Assembly (NCBI RefSeq): GCF_030122845.1
Contig: NZ_CP126084.1
Span: forward strand, 3,906,001 to 3,970,000
Origin: Paenibacillus woosongensis
Lineage (GTDB): Bacteria > Bacillota > Bacilli > Paenibacillales > Paenibacillaceae
Reading direction: 5' to 3'
DNA: 64,000 nucleotides
A program made the translations under genes and the position numbers. The notes beneath the pieces were generated by a model, which did not search any database, was not told the DNA's origin, and saw only the letters and a list, made by a program, of their open reading frames with translations. Of this stretch, positions 43,555 to 52,035 are shown piece after piece. Position 1 is the stretch's first letter. Each line of letters begins with the position of its first letter.

Positions 43555-44076
43555 CTATCCATTGATAGAATTCATGGTCTTCTCCAGCCGTTGCTCACTG
43601 TTCGGGGGGACCATGATCGCATTTTCCCCTTTCGTTATCCCTGGCGTAAGAGGCAGTATTTTGCGCCCCTCCATCAGATCGGATATGAATCCATCACTGA
43701 TTTCGATACCAGTAATTGTATTTCCCAAATTCTGCTCAAAATAAACATCCGCAACAGTTCCAATCATCGTACCGTCCTCCGTGAGAACGGGAAGTTCCAT
43801 CAATTTGCCGTTACCCGAAATGAAGGTAAGCTGTATATTCTCGGCTCCGCATTTGCGGACAGCCTGTTGATTGCGAATCATGACGGCATCCTCGCCGTAA
43901 GCGACGATATCTTCCCAGAGCACTACTTTGCTGCTTGTGGAAAACATCGTCTTCCCCTCCAGCGTAATCCCTGAAATAGTCCAATCTTCATTCAACATTA
44001 CATCGAGGACTTTTCCAACCTGCTTGCCGCCCTCCACTTCAAAGACAGCCAAGCCTATCATATCCTGCAGTCTCAT
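43555..44076 (-). CDS. PRC-barrel domain protein (YrrD-like)
   Basis: A 173-residue protein with two PRC-barrel repeats: MRLQDMIGLAVFEVEGGKQVGKVLDVML and LPVLTEDGTMIGTVADVYF. PRC barrels bind RNA or other proteins, as in RimM and photosynthetic reaction centres. It matches YrrD in the same neighbourhood of B. subtilis; its role is unknown. Followed by the small zinc-ribbon gene. Confidence 0.85.
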   Translation of the reverse strand: MRLQDMIGLAVFEVEGGKQVGKVLDVMLNEDWTISGITLEGKTMFSTSSKVVLWEDIVAYGEDAVMIRNQQAVRKCGAENIQLTFISGNGKLMELPVLTEDGTMIGTVADVYFEQNLGNTITGIEISDGFISDLMEGRKILPLTPGITKGENAIMVPPNSEQRLEKTMNSING

Positions 44077-44170
44077 AGTTGTTCAGGTCCCTCCTCGCTG
44101 GGCTAATTACAGCTTAATGTGAAAAAGCGAACGCATCCTCCTTTCCTTGGAATCTGAAAAACACAGCCCA

Positions 44171-45328
44171 TTATATTTTTTTACGAAGACGGGTTAGGAT
44201 GGTTCCAACTTTTTCGGCAGTGTACTCTATTTCTTCACTAGTATTACCCAAACCAAAGCTGAATCGAATCGCCGAGCGCAAAAGATTTTGCGGAAGATTC
44301 ATGGCTTCGAGCACATGAGACGGCTCAAGCGATCCCGAGGTGCAGGCAGAGCCGCTGGCTACCGCTATTCCTTCCATATCGAGGTTCATCAGCATCGTCT
44401 CCGTCTGCATTTCCGGGAAGCTGATATTCACGATATGCGGCAGATAAAACTCCTGATTTCCGTTAACGCGAAAATGCTCCGAGCCGACGGTCCGCTCCAG
44501 ATTGGACAACAATGCTGACCGCAGCTTCAGATCGTGCTCGCGTCTTCCCGACAATCCGGATACAGCGATTTCCGCAGCTTTGGCAAAGCCGACGATCCCG
44601 GCCATATTTTCTGTGCCAGCCCGTCTCTTCTTCTCTTGGAGGCCGCCATGCAGAATCGGCTCGATCATTCGTTGTTTACGGATATACAGCGCACCTACGC
44701 CTTGAGGGCCGTTTATTTTATGCGAGGAAAAGCTAATGAGGTCAACTGGGAGTTCATTGCAATGGATAGGAACGGCACCTAGTGCCTGGACCGCATCAAC
44801 ATGAAAGACGATGTCCCTGCCGGTGCTGCGGATCATTTCCCCGATTTCAATGATCGGCTGCAGTGTACCGACTTCATTGTTGCCAAACATCACGCTGACC
44901 AGAACCGTGTCGGGCCGCAGCGCCTCAGCAATCTGTTCCGCATGGACACGCCCCGTGCGATCGACCGGAAGATACGTTACCTCGAAGCCGTCTCGCTCCA
45001 GCTGCTGGCACGAATGCAGAACGGCGTGATGCTCAATGGCAGTCGTCACAATATGCTTGCCGCGGGATTTCTGAGCATGCATCGTTCCGAATAAGGCCAG
45101 ATTATCGCTTTCCGTGCCACCCGCCGTAAATACCAGCTCCTCCGGTTTACAGCCGAGAGCCGCGGCCAGGCGATCCCTAGCACCGTTTACTACCCGCTTC
45201 GCTTCCCTTCCGAAGGAATGTACGCTCGATGCATTCCCGAAATGCTTCTGCATGACGGAAATCATAGCTTCGGCAACCTCCGGATGGATCGGGGTCGAAG
45301 CTGCATGATCCAAATATATTTTTCTCAA
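44171..45328 (-). CDS. iscS: Cysteine desulfurase
   Basis: A 385-residue class V aminotransferase-fold enzyme. It begins at LRKIYLDHAASTP, read from a TTG seven bases after AGGTGA; longer readings lack a ribosome site. The PLP lysine is in SFSSHKINGPQG and the persulfide cysteine is in ASGSACTSGSLEPSHVL. It makes sulfane sulfur from cysteine. In B. subtilis the equivalent yrvO lies beside mnmA and feeds tRNA 2-thiolation; here mnmA is 1.2 kb away on the other strand, so the same partnership is inferred. Confidence 0.93.
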   Translation of the reverse strand: MRKIYLDHAASTPIHPEVAEAMISVMQKHFGNASSVHSFGREAKRVVNGARDRLAAALGCKPEELVFTAGGTESDNLALFGTMHAQKSRGKHIVTTAIEHHAVLHSCQQLERDGFEVTYLPVDRTGRVHAEQIAEALRPDTVLVSVMFGNNEVGTLQPIIEIGEMIRSTGRDIVFHVDAVQALGAVPIHCNELPVDLISFSSHKINGPQGVGALYIRKQRMIEPILHGGLQEKKRRAGTENMAGIVGFAKAAEIAVSGLSGRREHDLKLRSALLSNLERTVGSEHFRVNGNQEFYLPHIVNISFPEMQTETMLMNLDMEGIAVASGSACTSGSLEPSHVLEAMNLPQNLLRSAIRFSFGLGNTSEEIEYTAEKVGTILTRLRKKI

Positions 45329-45532
45329 TTTATGATCACCTGTCTTTTCTTTGCAAGGTTGCGCAAACAACCTGAATTTCATGCGTTTCTATCGTATTCT
45401 TCCCCTGAAACATTCCCATCATAACGCCGGGCTTAGCAGGTGTCCAGCAAATGTGCATCATAATCATGATTTTCTCTTTAATTTCTGCGTTAATATTCCG
45501 ATGATAAAAGTATAAACCGAAGGAGCGTGAGA

Positions 45533-45790
45533 ATGATGCACGAACTAAAGATGGCAGTTACACTAGAGCAGGAAGTCGTCATAATACTGGACTCGGGTGA
45601 GACGATGCGCGGCTTGCCGAAATGGGGAGCAGACCCGAAGAAGGTGCAGCTTCGCACCGTGGAAGGCGCGTTCTGGTTTCTGCTGGAAGAAATCGTGCAC
45701 GTCACTCGCATCATCCCGATCGATAAAATCGAAAAGCCCCGCCCGGCACAAACGCAGGCGAAGCGTGATCGTTCTTATTGGATAAAGTAA
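45533..45790 (+). CDS. Small conserved hypothetical protein
   Basis: An 85-residue protein, mostly beta-rich (VTLEQEVVIILDSGETMRG, VEGAFWFLLEEIVHVTRI), with a basic tail. The fold looks Sm-like or small-barrel, but I do not recognise the family. The ATG at 45533 lies seven bases after GAAGGAG. It stands between iscS (divergent) and cymR (convergent) and ends at a shared terminator. Confidence 0.75.
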   Translation: MMHELKMAVTLEQEVVIILDSGETMRGLPKWGADPKKVQLRTVEGAFWFLLEEIVHVTRIIPIDKIEKPRPAQTQAKRDRSYWIK

Positions 45791-45818
45791 ACTGTCGTAT
45801 CCTTGCCATAAGCCTAAC

Positions 45819-45845
45819 AAAAGACTCCTCGAGAGGAGTCTTTTT
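45819..45845. terminator. Two-way terminator between small gene and cymR
   Basis: Perfect palindromic AAGACTCCTC/GAGGAGTCTT with T-runs both ways, between convergent genes. Confidence 0.9.
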
Positions 45846-45861
45846 GTGTTCGTCGCTATAT

Positions 45862-46281
45862 TTAGATGTAGAACATATAGTTTTGCTCTGAGCCAACCTC
45901 TTCATAATTGATCAGACTATCTAGCGTAGTCGAGTCCAGCACCTCAGCGATGCTGTCACGGATCCGCAGCCATAAATCCCGTTTGGCCGGATCATCCTCC
46001 TCCGTGAAGTCTACCGGGGAGATCGGCCCTTCCAGTACGCGGATAATATCCCCTGCCGTAATTTCTTCGGCAGCACGCGATAATATGTAGCCCCCATATG
46101 CACCGCGCACGCTCTTCACGAGCCCGGCGTTCCGAAGCGGGGCAATCAGCTGCTCCAGGTAGTGCTCGGACAATTGGTTTTTCTCAGCGATGCTCTTCAA
46201 GGAAGTAGGTCCTTCGCCGAACTTCGCAGCGAGTTCCATCATGATCGTTAAGCCATAGCGTCCTTTCGTGGAAATCTTCAA
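45862..46281 (-). CDS. cymR: Rrf2-family cysteine metabolism repressor CymR
   Basis: A 139-residue Rrf2 regulator that follows B. subtilis CymR closely from start to end (KISTKGRYGLTIMMELA, LVKSVRGAYGGYIL, AGDIIRVLEGPISPV, C-terminal YMFYI). It lacks the cysteine trio of iron-sulfur Rrf2 sensors such as IscR. CymR, with CysK, represses cysteine and sulfur uptake genes. TTG start after GAGGTGG; a longer reading starts on the ribosome site. Confidence 0.93.
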   Translation of the reverse strand: MKISTKGRYGLTIMMELAAKFGEGPTSLKSIAEKNQLSEHYLEQLIAPLRNAGLVKSVRGAYGGYILSRAAEEITAGDIIRVLEGPISPVDFTEEDDPAKRDLWLRIRDSIAEVLDSTTLDSLINYEEVGSEQNYMFYI

Positions 46282-46569
46282 AGAAGCCACCTCTTTCAAT
46301 TTTCAAGTAATATTTATATAATTGAACATTGATCCATAAAGTAATGATAAGGGGGCTTGTGTCCGTGCCCAAAGGACATACTTGGCCAATAACTCCCTAT
46401 TCCTATCATTCACCTATGTTTATCGTAACATATCCCGTGTCTTTTGGAAAATAAAACGGCCCGGCTTTCGCGCAATTCGGTTACCGTGAATTAACATTCC
46501 GATAATGTCGCCCGAACTGGCTGCTTATGATAAAATATCGACAGGGAAACCGCCAAAGGAGTGATATAG

Positions 46570-47709
<1,140 letters not shown>

Positions 47710-47757
47710 CTGAAGTGTGCGCACAAAGAGAAGGGGCTGTCTAATAAGTCTCCAAAA

Positions 47758-47804
47758 TAAAAAGTTGGGCAAGAAAACGTAAGGTTTTCCGTCCAACTTT
47801 TTTT
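47758..47804 (+). terminator. Terminator-like hairpin after mnmA
   Basis: AAAGTTGG pairs with CCAACTTT, and an inner AAAAC/GTTTT pairs as well; seven T follow on the plus strand. It lies inside the IS remnant's end. Confidence 0.7.
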
Positions 47805-47996
47805 GCTCTGTCGCTTTGCAGGAAAGTAGCGAAGCGGATGCCCGCCACCTTCAGTAGATTGTGGGCCAAAGCCACAAACCCCAAATTCGGTGTGAACCCA
47901 GCCCTCGCAAGAAGAAGCGACGGAATGAGCGATTGCCCTCGACGTGCCCCCCTTAGTTTAATGGATTTATAGTAGTTATTATCTACGACTAAGAAA

Positions 47997-48153
47997 GGAA
48001 TGTAGATTTAAATGGATTTCATGTCGTTAGTGGGAGGGAAGAAGGTCATCCTGGGCCGGATTCTTGATTTTTGGTGCATCAAATCCATCTAATTCCCTGA
48101 AATATTCGTTTCGAGCATAATTAAATACATGATTTCCATTTAGTCTACATCCC
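47997..48153. repeat. Inverted repeat pair inside the IS remnant
   Basis: The arm at 47997-48024 (GGAATGTAGATTTAAATGGA...) matches the reverse complement of 48128-48153 (GGGATGTAGACTAAATGGAA...) with a few changes. About 100 bases lie between. It could be a small MITE-like insertion. Confidence 0.55.
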
Positions 48154-48262
48154 TGCTTAGCTTCGTGTCCGACAGTTTGTATAGAGGTGCTAAAGATGGG
48201 AGCCCCTCAGTCATCTAGGTTCACTTTGGAGACAGTCCCTTCTTCCGTTTCTCTGGCGGCCA

Positions 48263-48742
48263 TTACAGATGGCGCACAAGCTCTTCCACAAATTGCTCCA
48301 GCTGCTCGCGGTCCAGCTCATCAAACCGGCTGGTAATCGGGCTGTCGATATCCAGGACGCCAAGCAACTCGCCGTTCTTGATTAACGGTACGACAATTTC
48401 CGAACGGGAGGCGGCATCGCAGGCAATATGGCCGGGAAACTGATCGACATCATCCACCAGCACAGTTGTGCGCTGCATGGCCGCTGTTCCGCATACCCCC
48501 CTGCCCAGCGGAATCCGGATGCAGGCCGGCAATCCTTGAAACGGACCCAATACGAGCTCGCCATCTTCATACAAGTAAAAGCCAACCCAGTTGATTTGCT
48601 CCAGAAATTGATTCAGCAGCGCCGCCGCATTAGCGAGATTGGCTACTCGGTTAGGCTCTCCTTCCAGCAGCGTCCGCAGCTGCGACTTGACGACGGAATA
48701 TTGCTCTTCACGGGTTCCAGCATATTTTTCGGATACGAACAT
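48263..48742 (-). CDS. msrC: Free methionine-(R)-sulfoxide reductase (GAF type)
   Basis: A 159-residue single GAF-domain protein. The family marks are INWVGFYLYEDGELVLGPFQG, the first cysteines in ACIRIPLGRGVCG and the active-site Cys in HIACDAASRSEIVVPL. It reduces free methionine-R-sulfoxide in the cytoplasm with thioredoxin. It matches B. subtilis YtsP. The start at 48742 lies seven bases after GGGAGTGG; a longer frame to 48802 has no ribosome site. Confidence 0.9.
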   Translation of the reverse strand: MFVSEKYAGTREEQYSVVKSQLRTLLEGEPNRVANLANAAALLNQFLEQINWVGFYLYEDGELVLGPFQGLPACIRIPLGRGVCGTAAMQRTTVLVDDVDQFPGHIACDAASRSEIVVPLIKNGELLGVLDIDSPITSRFDELDREQLEQFVEELVRHL

Positions 48743-48817
48743 GGCATTTCCACTCCCTTTGTTATCTAATCTCTGTATCGGCTCCTTTTTATCGTGGATC
48801 ACGTGGATCCAGATCGA

Positions 48818-49793
48818 TTAACCTAAATCATGTCCGGTTATGATGATATATGTGACGAGGAAAACATTCAAGACTAAAATGACGGCCGTACAAAACCTTC
48901 CATCACGATCTGGCCCGTTAGCGTTCCGGTAATCGTCGAGTTCTGGCCGGAGGCCAGCAATGCGACCGCAAACAACGTGCTAGCGATGCCTACTCCGACC
49001 GTAGGGCTCAATAGCTCATAAGCTCTTTCAAGCTCGGAAACATCCATACTTGTACCGTAAAAAGCAGCAGAACCAAGAATTAAAATGGCTGAGTTAATCA
49101 AAAAAGCAATGATTAATGAAATATTCGAATCCAATACGGAATATTTCAGCGCCTCCTTTCGTCCTTCCCTGGTCCGCTCGTATTGTCTGGTTTGCACGAT
49201 GGCGGAATGCAAGTACAGATTGTGAGGCATTACCGTCGCTCCCAGGATCCCCAGAGAGATCTAATGCGGAACCCTTTCTTCTGCAGCAGCAGTAACAGCA
49301 GCACGTCAAGCGTTGTAATCAAAATGCCCAGCAGTAACGGGATGCCAAACAGCAAATTAAGCGCGATAGCAGAGCCGATCACCTCGGACAAGTCCGTTGC
49401 CACGATCGCCAATTCTGTGAGAATCCATAAAACGAAGGAGGTTTTCTTCCCGACCGCATCTCTTGTGGCCTGGGCTAAATCCCGTCCTGTCACAATGCCC
49501 AGCTTCGCTGACAAGGATTGCAGCAGCATGGCAATCAAGTTAGAAATAAGAATGACGGAAAGCAAAGTGTAGCCGAAACGCGCCCCGCCTGCAATGGAGG
49601 TCGCCCAGTTACCAGGATCGACATAACCTACGGCTACTAAAGACCCTGGGCCGGCAAAGGCGAAAAATTTCCTCCAGAACTTGGCGTCCTTTGGGATTTT
49701 GATCGAACTATTCACTTCCTCCAGGCTTATATTCGAACTTTGCCGCAGCCATCCCTCAGCAGCATCATCTGCTCCCTTCGACGGACCATTCAT
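48818..49793 (-). pseudogene. mntH: Broken manganese transporter MntH (Nramp)
   Basis: The N-terminal part (from 49793, RBS AAGTGGTG) is a normal Nramp start: [19 protein letters not shown] and the following helices up to [12 protein letters not shown]. At about 49255 roughly 40 codons are missing and the frame shifts; the first frame ends in [16 protein letters not shown] at 49230. The second frame resumes at [20 protein letters not shown] and runs to GQIVMEGF, then a second gap and frame change occur near 48880. The true C-terminus [11 protein letters not shown] follows in a third frame, ending at 48818. An intact homologue has about 430 residues. It almost certainly cannot transport. Confidence 0.88.
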
Positions 49794-49857
49794 TATTTCA
49801 CCACTTTCTGAAAAAATGTAGAATTATAGAATACTAGTTATTTTACGCCAAAAACAT

Positions 49858-49888
49858 AAAAAAAAACGAAGCACCCAACGGTGCTTCG
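49858..49888 (-). terminator. Terminator of rarA
   Basis: Perfect CGAAGCACC/GGTGCTTCG stem followed by nine T on the minus strand. Confidence 0.9.
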
Positions 49889-49926
49889 ACTGATAGTAAA
49901 AATTCGTACATTGGGTCGTATCTATC

Positions 49927-51243
49927 CTACTGCATGTCCTTCGACTGCCGAATTTGCTGGTTATGGCGGATTTTGCTCTCATTCCCCTGCTCTGTCGCCT
50001 CGTAGAACTTCCGCTTCGCCAAATTCGGCGGCAAATAATCCTGCTTCACATAGTGCCCTGGATAATCATGCGGATATTTATAGCCGACATGCCCAAGCTT
50101 TGCGGACCCCTTGTAATGGGTATCCCGCAAATGCAAAGGCACCTCCGCCGACTTCGCATCCTCGATGGCGGTCATCGCTTTGGAGATTGCTGTAGTCACA
50201 GCGTTGGATTTCGGGCTCTCTACCGCAAACAGAATCGCCTGGGCGATGTTCAACTTCGCCTCCGGCCAGCCGTTGTTCCGGTACGCTTCCAACGCGCTTA
50301 CCGCCTGAACCATCGCCTGGGGATTCGCCAGTCCGATATCCTCGCTGCTGGCGGCGATCAGCCGCCGGATGAACGTCATCGGGTCCATCCCCAGCTTCTC
50401 CACCGCATACAGAAACCAGAACAGCGCCGCATCGCTGGAGCCGCGAATGCTCTTGTGGAACGCGGACAGCACGTCATATTGCGTGGATTCATCCGCCTTG
50501 ACGAGCGGGCGCCGGATCGATTCCTCTGCCACCTCCAAAGTAATGTGGACACATCCGTCCGGCCGGGGAGGCGTCGTCATCGCCGCCAGCTCCAGCGCGT
50601 TCAGCGCCCGGCGTATATCTCCGTTCGCCATTGCCGCGATATGCAGCAGCGCCTCTTCGTCCACTTCAAGATGCATAAAGCCTAGCCCTTTCTCCTTATC
50701 CGTCAAAGCCCGTTTCATCGCCATGAGCGAATGTTCTTTCGTTAAGGGCTGCAGCTGGAACAGGGTCGAGCGGCTCATCAAAGCCCCGTTCACGTAATGG
50801 AACGGATTCTCCGTTGTCGCCCCGATAAAAGTAATCGTCCCCTTCTCTACAGCCGGCAGCAGGGCATCCTGCCGCGAGCTGTTGAACCTGTGCACTTCGT
50901 CTAAGAACAGAATCGTTTTCGTTCCATAGAAGGACTTATCGCTCTGCGCCTTCTCGATGACTTCCCTCACATCTTTAACGGAAGCATCCACGGCATTCAA
51001 CCGGACAAACTCTCCTTGCGTATGATTGGAAATAATATGAGCAAGCGTTGTCTTCCCACAGCCGGGGGGGCCATACAGCAGAATCGAGGATACCTGGTCC
51101 GCTTCAATCGCCCTGCGCAGCAGCTTGCCCGGCCCCACGATCTCTTCCTGCCCGATATATTCATCCAGCGTCGTCGGCCTCATCCGGTCGGCAAGCAGCC
51201 TGCCGGCAGGGCTCGAGCTTTGCTGGTAAGAGAACAAATCCAT
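49927..51243 (-). CDS. rarA: Replication-associated recombination protein RarA (MgsA)
   Basis: A 438-residue AAA+ clamp-loader-like ATPase: Walker A LLYGPPGCGKTT, Walker B ILFLDEVHRFN, sensor GATTENPFHYVN, and the C-terminal MgsA region (RGSDAALFW-type stretch, ASSEDIGLANPQA, HYKGSAKLGHVGYKYPHDYPGHY). It acts at stalled replication forks. The ATG at 51243 has AAGGAAGTG upstream; an earlier in-frame ATG at 51267 is less well placed. It matches YrvN, next to cymR in Bacillus. Confidence 0.95.
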   Translation of the reverse strand: MDLFSYQQSSSPAGRLLADRMRPTTLDEYIGQEEIVGPGKLLRRAIEADQVSSILLYGPPGCGKTTLAHIISNHTQGEFVRLNAVDASVKDVREVIEKAQSDKSFYGTKTILFLDEVHRFNSSRQDALLPAVEKGTITFIGATTENPFHYVNGALMSRSTLFQLQPLTKEHSLMAMKRALTDKEKGLGFMHLEVDEEALLHIAAMANGDIRRALNALELAAMTTPPRPDGCVHITLEVAEESIRRPLVKADESTQYDVLSAFHKSIRGSSDAALFWFLYAVEKLGMDPMTFIRRLIAASSEDIGLANPQAMVQAVSALEAYRNNGWPEAKLNIAQAILFAVESPKSNAVTTAISKAMTAIEDAKSAEVPLHLRDTHYKGSAKLGHVGYKYPHDYPGHYVKQDYLPPNLAKRKFYEATEQGNESKIRHNQQIRQSKDMQ

Positions 51244-51359
51244 GGAGTTCACTTCCTTATGACTCATAATGACAGCCTAAACCTAAACACCATTTTACCA
51301 TATTGGGACATAAAACATGATGGGGTACAAAACATTTAAAATCATTCTTTCGCTTTCTT

Positions 51360-51510
51360 CCCAAGGCGGAATATGAGTTAATATAGATGTCGGGCCGACG
51401 AATCACTGGAAAGGGGGCTGATGAATGTGATTTCAGTGAGTGAGGTGGTTTCCGCGTAAGCGGAAACCTCAAGCAAGGGGGGCTGTATAGCCCCCTTATT
51501 TTCGTTGCTG
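51360..51510 (+). ncRNA. Candidate short transcript with leader peptide and terminator
   Basis: In the 400-base gap after rarA the plus strand holds: AAGGGGG (51411-51417), a 12-codon reading frame from ATG at 51421 to TAA at 51459 (MNVISVSEVVSA), a hairpin GGTTTCCGC/GCGGAAACC (51447-51469) that includes its stop codon, and a terminator hairpin at 51475-51500. This looks like a small RNA or an attenuator with a leader peptide. I found no clear promoter. The rest of the gap shows nothing else. Confidence 0.35.
51475..51503 (+). terminator. Terminator of the candidate short transcript
   Basis: AAGGGGGGCT-GTAT-AGCCCCCTT stem (one extra G), then ATTTTC. Confidence 0.6.
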
Positions 51511-51648
51511 TGAAAATATGTTAAGATATAGCCAGTTATTTATGAAATGACAATAACGATAAAATCAATTATTGCGAAAGGGGGATTACGATCATGCAGA
51601 CTTATTTCGTTCTTGAACTAGATCGAGCACATCGAAACAAGGAGGAAC

Positions 51649-51951
51649 ATGACCGTGAGCTACAAAAATGGGAAGGATGTGCTTCCCCCCCGATTGCTGA
51701 AGGAATTGCAGCGCCATATTCAAGGTGAGCTTCTCTATATCCCCAAACCGGAGCAAAGCCGTGCTTCCTGGGGAGAGCTAAGCGGTTCCCGCACATCGAT
51801 TGCCAATCGGAATGAGGAAATATTTAGGAAGCATCGTTCAGGCCTATCGGTTAGAGATTTAGCCGAGATGTATTATCTCTCAGACGAGAGTATCCGCAAA
51901 ATACTGGCCAAGATGCGCACCGCCCAGAAGGAAACATCACCCTCATGCTAA
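51649..51951 (+). CDS. CD3324-family helix-turn-helix protein
   Basis: A 100-residue protein. The N-terminal part YKNGKDVLPPRLLKELQRHIQGELLYIP is the mark of the CD3324 family; the C-terminal half has a helix-turn-helix (SVRDLAEMYYLSDESIRKILAKM) like Mor-type activators. It probably binds DNA, but the targets are unknown. The ATG follows CAAGGAGG. A 44-codon frame with its own ribosome site (51594-51728) overlaps its start. Confidence 0.83.
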   Translation: MTVSYKNGKDVLPPRLLKELQRHIQGELLYIPKPEQSRASWGELSGSRTSIANRNEEIFRKHRSGLSVRDLAEMYYLSDESIRKILAKMRTAQKETSPSC

Positions 51952-51977
51952 CCACTAAATCTCCATATAACAAAATC

Positions 51978-52015
51978 GGGAGCTGTCCCATTAGGATTTT
52001 CTAATGAGCAGCTCC
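51978..52015. terminator. Two-way hairpin between the HTH gene and the GH2 gene
   Basis: GGAGCTG...CATTAG pairs with CTAATG...CAGCTCC. It lies between convergent genes; the T-runs are modest. Confidence 0.65.
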
Positions 52016-52035
52016 TTTGTCTATTCCATACGAAA

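Larger units (their letters stand above)
47731..48241 (-). mobile_element. Decayed IS1182-like element remnant
   Basis: The ends carry matching inverted repeats: AAGGGGCTGTCT at 47731 and, on the other strand, AAGGGACTGTCT at 48241, followed by GTCTCCAAA in both. Minus-strand translation of about 47760-47950 gives pieces of the C-terminus of an IS1182/DDE transposase in three different frames: EGNRSFRRFFLRGL, VHTEF and GFVALAHNLLKVAGIRFATFLQ. So at least two frameshifts have occurred and most of the gene is gone. The inner part (47960-48220) is unlike a transposase. The element fills the gap between mnmA and the GAF gene. Confidence 0.65.

Noticed and set aside
49794..49860. MntR operator before mntH
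   Set aside because: I saw no convincing palindrome of the MntR type, only AT-rich sequence.
51257..51472. 71-codon minus-strand frame upstream of rarA
   Set aside because: It overlaps the rarA start region and the candidate hairpins, and has no ribosome site or similarity.
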